Below are positions 17,101 to 24,017 of a stretch of 24,017 bases of DNA, piece by piece. Where the stretch lies: positions 1-24,017 of the forward strand of contig CALUTA010000007.1 of the NCBI GenBank assembly GCA_944323585.1, written 5' to 3'. Every line of letters starts with the position of its first letter. Within the stretch, counting starts at the first letter, position 1. The position numbers and the translations under genes are program-made. The stretch is from Candidatus Gastranaerophilales bacterium (GTDB lineage: Bacteria; Cyanobacteriota; Vampirovibrionia; Gastranaerophilales; Gastranaerophilaceae). Under the pieces are notes generated by a model, which was given only the letters and a program-made list of their open reading frames with translations, did not search any database and was not told where the DNA came from.

Positions 17101-20100
17101 TGATTCAGAGCAGATTTACAAATCCATAATGGCAATAATAGGTGCTGCAGGAACTGCGGCAGTCAGCGGATCTGTTAATTCGAACATCATAGTAAATTCA
17201 ACAAACGCTTATATTGCAAATAATACAAATATAAATTCAAACGGAACGGTAAATATTAATGCTTCGGACTCAATGGATGTTGAATCCTTAAATATCGGTA
17301 TAGAAGGTTCTGGCGGGGCTTCTTTAGGCGGAGTTACTTATGTAAATGTTCTGGCTAACAAAGTCAATGCCTCGGCAGGTGAAGTCGGAAGCACAGGTAT
17401 GCAGGCCGGTAGTATTAATGCTGATAATGGATTAAATATAACAGCAGAAGATGATCAGAATTTCCTTGCGAATGTTGCGCTTATCTCGGGAAGCGGAGGG
17501 GCTGCAATCGGGCTAATCGGTATAGCCAATGTTATGGCATCTGAAGTTAATGCCGGCATCAAAGATATTACTGTTACTACAAATAACGGTTCAGTGTCCG
17601 TAAATGCTACAAACAGTTTTAACGGAAATCATAAAGATCAGACAACCGGCATTCAATCGCTGTTGGATAAGTCAGCAATCGGAACTGATGATGTCACAAA
17701 TCTAATGCCGCTTGTCGGAGTTGTAAGCATAAGCGGTTCAGGCGGTGCTAGTGTCGGCGGAACGGTTATCGCTAATGTTGTTACAACAGAAGTGAATGCT
17801 TATGTTGAAAATGCCCTGATTTCTGCAAAAGACGGATTAAATGTCAATGCAAATTCATCTATGACGACTTACGATGCGGCTATGAGCGTTGTTGCCGCAG
17901 GCGGTGCCGCAGTTAATGCAACAGGAGTTACAAATGTATATTCCGGATCAACTGTTGCTTCTGTTACAAATTCCGTTATTGAAAACGGCAGTGTGTCAGT
18001 AACAGCAAATGATGAATTTAACTTAAATACAATCTTGTTTTCAGCGGCAGCCTCAGGCGGTACGTCAGTCAATGCAATGACAAATGTCAATACCATTTCA
18101 AATACAACTACTGCTAAAATTGAAAATACGGAAATAAAAAATGCTTCAAAAGTTGATGTTTCTGCGAAAAACAATGTGACTACAACGGATATTCTGGCGG
18201 CAGGTGCAATATCGGGAGGCGGAGCAGGCAATATTCTGCCGATTGTTAATGTGTTTACGAATAATACAAATGCATTTATCTCAGGCGGTTCAATCAATAA
18301 CGCAGCAACTTCAGTCAATGCTGAATCAGATATTGATGTAATATCAGCAATACTCGGAGTTACGGGCAGCGGTGCCGGAGTATCTGTATCCGGTTATGCC
18401 GGTGTCAATGTGTTTGACAATGACTTAAATGCATATATTGATTCAGTTAATATAACAAATGCACAGTCAACATCTGTTAATTCAATTTCAAACCTTGATA
18501 TGGACGGCATTATAGGTTCTGTAGGAATTAACGCTTCAGGTGCCGGAGTATTTCTCAACGGAATTGTAAATGTAATTAAAAATAATATTAATGCTTATAT
18601 TGCGAATTCTGATATTCAGGGTGGCAGTATCAGAGTTTATGCAGAGCAGACTTCAGATATAGATAATGACACGGCATCAGTTGCCGCAAACGGAATCGGG
18701 GCCGCAATATCATCGAATTCGCTTGTATCCGTGTTTACCAATAATTTGAACTCTTATATTTCGAATACTTCAACAAATGTTTCGGCAGTTTCTGTTGAAA
18801 CGCAAAGTAAACAGGATATTGATAATACAAATATCGGTGTTGCCGCTTCCGGCGGTGCTGCAATTAATGCAAATACCATTGTAAATGTTCTTGAAAATAC
18901 AAGTCATGCTTATATAGATGCAAAAGACAAGAATATGACAGTTCTGGGTAAAACTGACGTTATAGCTAAAGATGAAATTTTGTTGAATAATAAAATGGGA
19001 CTTGTTTCTGCCGGTACAGCAGGTGTCGGGGCAAACGTAAATGTTAATGTGATAAACAATGCGGTTGCGGCTGAAGTCTTGAGTTCTTCAAACGGCAAAA
19101 TAACATCAGGCAGTCTGAATGTTGATTCTGAATCGATTATAGGACTTACGGAAGGCGGAGCGGCGCTTTCTGCTGGAGTTGGTGCTGTTGCAACAACAGT
19201 ATTTATAAATTCAATCGGCGGTAAAGTAGATTTTTCTGATAATTCAGAATTAAATAATGCACAGATAAATGAGTCTGTGGCTTCCGCAAATAAAAACTTC
19301 TCAGCGATTACAGGCGATATAAACTATTCAAAAGACGGTCAGGAACAGAATTTAGATAATGCATTTAATCTTACATCAGGCGAAGTTAAAGCAGGAACAA
19401 CCGCAAAAGTAGCGGCAAATGTTACAACTCAGGGAGCTGACGGTATATCGGTTAATGCTTCTAATACTTTAAAAGGCTATAACAGTGATGAATTCACATC
19501 AACAAATGATGAAATTTCAGCAGGGATTTACTCAGCAGGTGTTGGAGTGCTTGTAACTGATATGAATTATAATACTGAAGCTTCAATTGAGGGCGGAAAC
19601 ATTCTTGCTGACAATAACGGAAAAATTAATGTCGGGGCTTCATCCTCGGTAAAAGCTGATATTGATGCAGTTCAGGCAAGTGCAGGAATGTTCTCTCTTG
19701 GAGGAAACGTAGGATTTTTCGATAACAATTCCCGCACTACTTCTAAAATATCAAATGTTTCATCAATGGATGCAGGAGATATTTCTCTGAATGCATCTTC
19801 GAACGATGATATAGATATTGATGTAGTCAGTGCTTCAGTGTCGGGTGTTGATGCAAATGTTTCAGTATCTTTGGCCGAAACAAATAATCAGGTTAAATCT
19901 TCAATCAGCGGAGATGTTGATATTGATGCTGCGAATATGGATATAAAATCTTCTAACACAAGCAGTATCTCAACTTCTCTTGATTCTTTGCAGGTTGGCG
20001 GAGCAACATTTGGAGTTGTTGTCAACAGAACAGAGTCAAACGCAATAACAAACGCAATAATTGATGCAACAGGAAATATAGATGTGGCAGGTGATTTGAA

Positions 20101-23100
20101 TATTATAGCCTCATCAGATAATATTAATGCCGAAACCACAATGAGTTTAGGCAATATCGCAGCACTTAATCTGTCAGTCACAGAGCAGGGAGCTTTTGTA
20201 AATTCGAAGTTTAAAGCAGGTATAGACAATTCAGGCTTAACAATAAATAATGGCGGAAAAACAACAGTTCTTTCCGGTGTAAAAACATCTGATAATTCAA
20301 AAGCATCTGTAATGAATGCAAGAGTTCTTTCACAAAAAGCGTCAGCAACTATAGCTGATGTTTCTGTTGCCTCGTTAAACGCTGTTGTTAATGCGGATAC
20401 AGAAGCAGTTGTAAATGCAGAAAAGTTTGTGACAAACGATTTGGATGTATCTTCAATGATGCAAAGAACGGCCCAAACAGGCAGTGAATCCGCTTCAATC
20501 GGTGCTGTCAGCGTAGAAACCCTTCAGCTTAATTCATCGGCAAAAGGTTCAAATACGATAACTCTAAACGGAAACACCCAAATAAATAACAATGCAAATA
20601 TCAAATTGTTTGATGATGCAGACGTAAATACAGCTATGATAAGCGGCGATATTTCTCTTATCGGTGCGGCTGTAAACTCTGCTGTTGCACAAATTGACAC
20701 TGATACAACAGTAAATATCGGCGGTAATCTTGCTATGAACAATATGAATGTCACATCAGATGTTCACAGAGATTCCTTCAACACCGCAGAAACAAAAGCC
20801 GGAGGGTTAGTTAGAGTTGGATCTTATAAAATGACTACAACTACAACCGGCGATTCTGTTGTAAATATTACTGCAAAAGCTAATAATCAAGAGTTTAATA
20901 ACGGCCTAACCGTAACATCAGATGCCGAAAATTCTGTTGATGCTGTTTTAAGTAACTCTAATATTGCTTTGGTGGCAATTGCAAAATCCGAAACAAATAA
21001 TACACTAAATGCTTCAAACACAATTAATATAAGAAATGCGGATATAAATTCAAAAGGTCTATTAAGTATTGATGTCGACAACAAAAACAATGCTTCAATG
21101 CGAAGAGATTCAAATACAATCGGTCTTGTTGTAATTGATTCAGGACGTTATAAAAATGATATAACTTCCGGTGCCGGTATTTCTATAGATAATGCCAAAC
21201 TTACGGCTGCAAATCTCAGTTTAGATTCAAACGCACATCTTGGAACACCGGACAATAAAGGTATAGAATATAGAATAAGTGTTTCCGGTGCAGGAGCGTA
21301 TGACACGACAACAGTTACAAATAGTGTTACCCAAGATAGCGGTATAGAGATTAAAAATTCTGAATTGTATGCAAGTAACCAGATAAATGCCAATGTTAAT
21401 TCAGGCAGTGATTTGGCACAAAGTATAACTTCGGAGGGGTCAGGATTTGTTGCCAAAAACGTTGCAACGTCTGATTTGAGTGTTACAAATGAAAATAAAT
21501 TATCAATAGATTCCGGTTCCAAACTTTATGCAGATAACCTGAATATTGCATTTGATTCATCCAATAATCTTTCATCAGTTGTGGATGTAAAGGCTAATCA
21601 TTTTGGAGGTTTGGATCCGGGTGCTTTTGCCAATCTTACTTTGAATGTAAACAATACTCTTGATAACAGCGGCATAATTGAAGCCGGAAACAAGGCTCAA
21701 ATTGATTTCATGCAAAATTCAAGTAATATCCTGAAACAGGAAGTAGATTTGTATGTTGAAGCAGCAGTTGCAACGGCTGATACAGGCGGAAAACTGGAAT
21801 ACAATACAACTAATGCGCTTAACGTAAATAAAAATGCTGAAATTTCATCCGGCAAAGATGTCATAGTCAACTATTCAAACGGAACAAATGAGCTTGATTC
21901 AACAATACACTACAAGAAAGTAAGCAGACTTTTGTTCGGTATTCCGATTACTGTGGAAAAAACATATTCTTCAATAAGCCAGGGGACCGAAAATTCACTC
22001 AAACTTGACGGTGAAATTAAGGCAGGCCGCAGTGCACAAAGATATATGCTGATTGATAAAGACGGCAATGTCGATATGTCCGCATTACAAGGTTTTCTTG
22101 AAAATGAGTACAATGTTGTTGATAAGGCCAATATTGACGGAGAACAACTTACTCAGGATGCTATTCAAGCCCTGAATGATGAAATTACATTGCTTGAAAA
22201 TAAAATCAGTCAACTTGAAAGCACGGCTGCAGGATACGAAACAACTATCAGCAGCTATGAAGCGCAAATCTCTGAATTAAACACATTGCTTTCTGTTTTG
22301 AACGGAGCCAGCGGTACTGTTACTGCCGAAACTGCAGAGGAAACATTTAAAAATAATTTTAAAAATCAAGTTGTCGGAACTAATGCTAACCAGATTACGG
22401 AAGATGTATTTAATAAAATATGGGATGCGGCAGCAGACAATCCGGATTTCAGCGCATTCATAGCACAGCTTCAAATAGAGCAGGAAGTTACTGATGAGGA
22501 TGGAAACACCTCTACACAGATGGTTAATCTTTCAGCAGAACAGCAAACACTTCTAAACAATACATTTAACTCTGAATCCGGAAAATTTGTAAATCACAAT
22601 GATTTGTTTACAACATACAACGGACAAATAATTGCAAACAGCAGTGAAGAAATTACAAATATTAAAAACAGTATAAATTCTTCAAAAGATAATCTGGAAG
22701 CGATGAAAAACAGTCTTGAATCAGTTGCTGATAATTTGCAGACAAGTATTGTTTCAAGCAAGAATGAAATATCTGATTTAAAAGATCAAATTTCATATCT
22801 AAAAGAAAATCCTATCTCAGATTTGAACATAGAAAAATCAGCAATAGAATTTGCAAATCTGACAATTCCGAATTCCAAAATCGAATTAAACGGAATAACA
22901 AAAGATAATATAACCGGAAGCGGAAATTTCAGAACGTACGGCAAAAGTTTCACAATAGATAATTATTCAAACAGAGATCTTGTGTTCAGCAATATTAATA
23001 TGGATGGAACAGGCGAATCTGGACTGATTATCGGCGGTGTAAAATTTACCGATACAAAAAATCCGGTGCATGATAAGGTATATCTGGTCCATGATACAAC

Positions 23101-24017
23101 AGATGTTTTGAATGACGGAAATATAACAATAAATAATTATTATGATCACACAAATCCTGTATTATCAGTAGAAGATGCAATTCAATCAAATATTATTTTT
23201 GGCGGTTCGATTCAATACAGTGATAAAGGCTTAAATGTATGGAACGAAAGCGGAAATATAACATTTAGCAGTCCGATACTTACGGCAGCAAAAGATATTG
23301 TAGCGGCTCAAGGAAATGTTGAATATAACAACTCCGCCACTGATTTTAGCCTTGCTAAAGGCGACAGGATTATTGCAGGAAAAGACGTAACCATCAATGC
23401 AAAGAATATCACAATTGATGGAACCGTAAAGGCTGGATATTCAGACAGAAATCTTACAATAACGGAAGATATGCTCTCAAATCTTATTGTCGATCCGACA
23501 ACGGGCGAGAAAAATATGGTTGATCTCGGCGGTTCGGAAAAATCAGATTATCTGAATACGACGAACAATATCAAAGTCCTTTATAAAGATGGAAAACTTC
23601 TTGTATTTAATACAAAACAAGAGGGCGGAAACGTTAATTTTACGGGTAATGTAAAAGGTTCGGGCAGTGTTACATATACGGATGGTTATGCCAAAGTTTC
23701 TATCATAAACAATACGAATAAGGAACTTGTAATAAACAACCTTGACAATAACAGAATGAACGGCACATTTACAAATCAGGGTGCTCTTACGAATGTTACT
23801 AATCAGGGACTTGCGTCAGCCGCAACGAAAATTGTGTCTTCCGGTCTGGTTAATATTGCAGGCATAATTAATAACGCAGTCGGAGCAGGACAGGATGAAT
23901 CCGCAAGCAGTTTGAGTATAAGTTCTGAAAACGGAATTCTTGTTCCTGAGAAATTTGATGAAAACGGTACTTTGATTGCAACAATAAATAGTACAGGTAA
24001 TTCAACATTATCTAATG
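11132..24017 (+). CDS. Giant TpsA-type filamentous adhesin, C-terminus beyond the window
   Basis: One frame is open from ATG 11132 (GGGGA seven bases upstream) to the window end: 4,295 codons and no stop, so the product exceeds about 430 kDa. Residues 1-30 are a signal peptide (VMA end). Residues about 33-200 are the TPS/haemagglutination-activity domain, with the NPNGI-like motif SPNGM at 124-128 followed by VVGASGVLNVGSL. This domain is what the TpsB POTRAs recognise. Residues about 400-2700 are Ala/Asn/Gly/Val-rich beta-helix-like repeats, most regular at 17795-19230. Two coiled-coil segments lie at about 3671-3727 and 3836-3894, then beta-rich sequence resumes. I noticed no cysteine in the translation, usual for TPS exoproteins. 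Overall it resembles FHA and the LktA-family filamentous adhesins of Fusobacterium. Expected at the cell surface or released; its ligand is unknown. A G7 tract lies at 15242-15248. Confidence 0.92.
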   Translation, partial: MSFAKSKKLTAATLTGLFILQQALIVPVMASEITSITGGSNIGQTEINNGQNTQFDIRPDFNGGNGFGFKEYSNFNLSQGDIANLIMEGGIDKFVNLVGPQIVIDGVLNSILNGNIGGHVIFVSPNGMVVGASGVLNVGSLTAIAPTTQAYNTYIANSAISGVLPEGYTHENNLAVLKASDMGADIVIKGKIIARDNVELIGKQVNIGNTSDNKAGIIAGADNNAVTVAGQPVNQKLATTEAAGKLFDALVNNNVQNGAGFGKDANGNITITAQSVKTAVVSGIIDKITLAGQEWALDQLIDINGKVLPEEQWPAGLKELGVTPDNILTAYQTMLRDSVPSDATNVNAHEETNYANVNIQNAVLAANDIDASAVSRVDYVAQKGNSTLFNGMPGSNLVDMIMAEIYGSYEGARAKASVTIDSGAELKAKNDINLSSLAIANTSMKLSSFFNPKIDSNAEYYYAMGSKTVSEVNVNNGAVLSAVNDVVLHAQSQNSHNIKIKNPTSSIGSTVAGKTHVPNIQISFLRTDMESDTTAAINSGAKIEAKNVEVDAVNVSHDSTNVQSVATVSENSGTAIAITLKDANINTTAKIDSEIDTNGAGNVSVNAQNLHMSTTTSKADVEEGIFYKNNISFGGNTQGASNAITNLISSKIGSLVDVGSLTDLQGLPNLSTALVVNDSTINTTAQIGKNANIHADTVSVNANAIDLTVNTASSHVSHGTASGSYPSGGSGASEYIPNPGVAVIVNNQENNTTAEIEDGTSGNFANVTANDTLSVNATTEMPRNGATFEFIINLLQTGSDIANLPDDIQGNLNAQFGEDWDIRLLMQGITNPAGEVSYDISNVLFGFKNTGLTSNLGLQGFFNNWAETKSTVANGMGVAASVIDSSVTNNTTARIGDYSQVTGGDVIVNAANKVVQYNAAGDVAKLWGITEGVKAGNGIGGTVVVENVESNAKAQVGDNVVISNADDVEISAANQQDFLTAVVTGSQATSASGVAVSGSVTVQDVSGTTEASLGKSRIEKAKNVKLNAGKANINLVETAEDQLFGDDVFEQLPQDDDRFEVGLDLDLNSPTISNFGGVDSDTGLLSLKESSAIKDGISNILIAGAIAQQSVESGSGSSGGSSSGVAAGASVNVSEFHRDVNAYIADGAYVKVDNALDVVADSYTQSLNIAIAGAFAGGVNTNEPGFIDSQKAKLKDKLSSLKGLFDKADNKLASTSTSGTASSSLDDNGNPKITVDGVEYVTNSDGEYYDPKTQNKYLDSNGNPVKYQGSTGSQAASLDNTTSHSKNMSAAAAGSVNAQINNSAVKAEIGNATIISGNEVNVEANQSTKALNVGGGVAKAATVGGGAAVNFIENTNETTAVVNGADITFSGGASNQLNVKAEENNDNVQVAIGVGVTKAGSGDTTTQVSAGGSFNTDILENKVKAELNGVDVKHQTGADNIAVNVDAENHSTSYKGAGGLAVNVGQSGNTSVGAGMGGNLNLITKETSASITGGSNIQNAQSVDVTANKDASEKTEELISVGVGGTVVAGAQSGYTFSGAMATDVINNTITAEISNSTVSSAGDVNVLANNNVSNGNIAGALGFSTAATGVGVGVGAIVSVINNTVSASVNNNSTITADNVTVKAKNNEDLEFLAVNMGIQTGNGIPISANGIVNVIQNEIEASIADSSVTNSGNLSVISDYDNSIKGITAAGAIALGSGFAVGANVLSNTLLSSNTASITSSKAVSDGSLTVEASTDEIIDNIPAALAITLNGPAAAAANVGVNVVQNSTTAKIDGTSGNKSNITANSINVLAEDNTQSRSRGGTIAASGGTAAVGGTILADVYLKDVDAHIDNAVISDNGSLNVSASAKNIFGKENAGSVTAAGLVDKIEGDYDIKNDTNYQDWDMAYNISGAATGSGAGSIISKNVINNVESYIGSGVEIQEAGDITVNASNKTEADIISGTIAAAGTGAAGASIFSNVNVSNVTASINEGAKIGTVSDVGSVSVDADSEQIYKSIMAIIGAAGTAAVSGSVNSNIIVNSTNAYIANNTNINSNGTVNINASDSMDVESLNIGIEGSGGASLGGVTYVNVLANKVNASAGEVGSTGMQAGSINADNGLNITAEDDQNFLANVALISGSGGAAIGLIGIANVMASEVNAGIKDITVTTNNGSVSVNATNSFNGNHKDQTTGIQSLLDKSAIGTDDVTNLMPLVGVVSISGSGGASVGGTVIANVVTTEVNAYVENALISAKDGLNVNANSSMTTYDAAMSVVAAGGAAVNATGVTNVYSGSTVASVTNSVIENGSVSVTANDEFNLNTILFSAAASGGTSVNAMTNVNTISNTTTAKIENTEIKNASKVDVSAKNNVTTTDILAAGAISGGGAGNILPIVNVFTNNTNAFISGGSINNAATSVNAESDIDVISAILGVTGSGAGVSVSGYAGVNVFDNDLNAYIDSVNITNAQSTSVNSISNLDMDGIIGSVGINASGAGVFLNGIVNVIKNNINAYIANSDIQGGSIRVYAEQTSDIDNDTASVAANGIGAAISSNSLVSVFTNNLNSYISNTSTNVSAVSVETQSKQDIDNTNIGVAASGGAAINANTIVNVLENTSHAYIDAKDKNMTVLGKTDVIAKDEILLNNKMGLVSAGTAGVGANVNVNVINNAVAAEVLSSSNGKITSGSLNVDSESIIGLTEGGAALSAGVGAVATTVFINSIGGKVDFSDNSELNNAQINESVASANKNFSAITGDINYSKDGQEQNLDNAFNLTSGEVKAGTTAKVAANVTTQGADGISVNASNTLKGYNSDEFTSTNDEISAGIYSAGVGVLVTDMNYNTEASIEGGNILADNNGKINVGASSSVKADIDAVQASAGMFSLGGNVGFFDNNSRTTSKISNVSSMDAGDISLNASSNDDIDIDVVSASVSGVDANVSVSLAETNNQVKSSISGDVDIDAANMDIKSSNTSSISTSLDSLQVGGATFGVVVNRTESNAITNAIIDATGNIDVAGDLNIIASSDNINAETTMSLGNIAALNLSVTEQGAFVNSKFKAGIDNSGLTINNGGKTTVLSGVKTSDNSKASVMNARVLSQKASATIADVSVASLNAVVNADTEAVVNAEKFVTNDLDVSSMMQRTAQTGSESASIGAVSVETLQLNSSAKGSNTITLNGNTQINNNANIKLFDDADVNTAMISGDISLIGAAVNSAVAQIDTDTTVNIGGNLAMNNMNVTSDVHRDSFNTAETKAGGLVRVGSYKMTTTTTGDSVVNITAKANNQEFNNGLTVTSDAENSVDAVLSNSNIALVAIAKSETNNTLNASNTINIRNADINSKGLLSIDVDNKNNASMRRDSNTIGLVVIDSGRYKNDITSGAGISIDNAKLTAANLSLDSNAHLGTPDNKGIEYRISVSGAGAYDTTTVTNSVTQDSGIEIKNSELYASNQINANVNSGSDLAQSITSEGSGFVAKNVATSDLSVTNENKLSIDSGSKLYADNLNIAFDSSNNLSSVVDVKANHFGGLDPGAFANLTLNVNNTLDNSGIIEAGNKAQIDFMQNSSNILKQEVDLYVEAAVATADTGGKLEYNTTNALNVNKNAEISSGKDVIVNYSNGTNELDSTIHYKKVSRLLFGIPITVEKTYSSISQGTENSLKLDGEIKAGRSAQRYMLIDKDGNVDMSALQGFLENEYNVVDKANIDGEQLTQDAIQALNDEITLLENKISQLESTAAGYETTISSYEAQISELNTLLSVLNGASGTVTAETAEETFKNNFKNQVVGTNANQITEDVFNKIWDAAADNPDFSAFIAQLQIEQEVTDEDGNTSTQMVNLSAEQQTLLNNTFNSESGKFVNHNDLFTTYNGQIIANSSEEITNIKNSINSSKDNLEAMKNSLESVADNLQTSIVSSKNEISDLKDQISYLKENPISDLNIEKSAIEFANLTIPNSKIELNGITKDNITGSGNFRTYGKSFTIDNYSNRDLVFSNINMDGTGESGLIIGGVKFTDTKNPVHDKVYLVHDTTDVLNDGNITINNYYDHTNPVLSVEDAIQSNIIFGGSIQYSDKGLNVWNESGNITFSSPILTAAKDIVAAQGNVEYNNSATDFSLAKGDRIIAGKDVTINAKNITIDGTVKAGYSDRNLTITEDMLSNLIVDPTTGEKNMVDLGGSEKSDYLNTTNNIKVLYKDGKLLVFNTKQEGGNVNFTGNVKGSGSVTYTDGYAKVSIINNTNKELVINNLDNNRMNGTFTNQGALTNVTNQGLASAATKIVSSGLVNIAGIINNAVGAGQDESASSLSISSENGILVPEKFDENGTLIATINSTGNSTLSN
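17795..19230 (+). repeat. Core array of 52-54-residue modules in the adhesin
   Basis: Within the adhesin, successive modules begin with an NAYI-like motif: codons at 17795 (NAYV), 17951 (STVASV), 18110 (TTAKI), 18269 (NAFI), 18428 (NAYI), 18590 (NAYI), 18749 (NSYI) and 18905 (HAYI), with one more from about 19067. Spacing is 156, 159, 159, 159, 162, 159 and 156 bases. Each module runs NAYI, a short variable strand, SV.V.A, a D/N-rich turn, an Ala/Gly-rich strand (GASGAG type) and (V)NV..N. The DNA copies have diverged, so this is an old protein repeat and not a recent tandem duplication. Looser modules of 60-80 residues extend upstream to about 13790. The likely fold is a stacked beta-solenoid. 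Confidence 0.75.

Noticed and set aside
17869..18318. 149-residue minus-strand ORF, Ala/Val/Thr/Ile-rich
   Set aside because: It is the antisense of the adhesin repeats; Ala, Asn and Gly-rich coding yields long hydrophobic antisense frames. It has no promoter or ribosome binding site of its own. The same applies to 15733-16008, 19888-20229 and 21148-21522.
17795..19230. CRISPR-like array
   Set aside because: The periodicity is about 159 bases, lies in coding sequence and consists of diverged protein modules, with no identical short repeats or spacers.

Overview
The window is AT-rich DNA from a diderm bacterium. An outer-membrane two-partner secretion (TPS) pair and a signal-peptide protein with S-layer homology (SLH) domains both point to a Gram-negative envelope. 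The SLH protein, the AT-rich coding style, tRNA genes without an encoded CCA end, and small proteins with an Asn-rich leader ending in a Phe-x-Gly motif fit the non-photosynthetic Cyanobacteriota (Vampirovibrionia/Melainabacteria, e.g. gut Gastranaerophilales) best. Fusobacteria-like or Negativicutes-like hosts cannot be excluded from sequence alone. No integrase, transposase, CRISPR array or rRNA gene is visible.

Left part (1-7.2 kb), chromosomal housekeeping: a TPR protein running off the left edge (minus); a Y-family DNA polymerase (plus); a secreted SLH protein (minus), convergent with the polymerase and sharing a bidirectional terminator with it; a degenerate GNAT-like protein (plus); an AlkD-type DNA glycosylase (plus); a 150-bp element bounded by 20-bp inverted repeats; galE (minus); a cluster Thr(TGT)-Thr(GGT)-Tyr(GTA) tRNA (minus) with its own promoter and terminator; a four-helix DUF486/DMT membrane protein (plus); and a 79-residue orphan protein (minus). 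Three genes here (polymerase, alkD, the orphan) have a -10 box exactly six bases before the ATG and no ribosome binding site, so their mRNAs are probably leaderless. The other genes have ordinary Shine-Dalgarno sequences.

Middle (7.2-11 kb): pckA (ATP-type PEP carboxykinase), then tpsB, an FhaC/ShlB-type transporter with two POTRA domains and an Omp85-type barrel. It carries an unusually long charged N-terminal linker containing an A10 homopolymer.

Right part (11.1 kb to the end): one enormous open reading frame, divergent from tpsB, that starts with a signal peptide and a TPS (haemagglutination-activity) domain and is still open at the window end after 4,295 codons. Most of it is Ala/Asn/Ser/Gly/Val-rich degenerate repeats with a regular core array of about 53 residues (about 159 bp) per module, interrupted near the end by two coiled-coil segments. 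TpsB and this exoprotein should form one secretion system that displays or releases a giant fibrous adhesin. Homopolymer tracts in both partners (A10 in tpsB, G7 in the exoprotein) raise the possibility of on/off phase variation.
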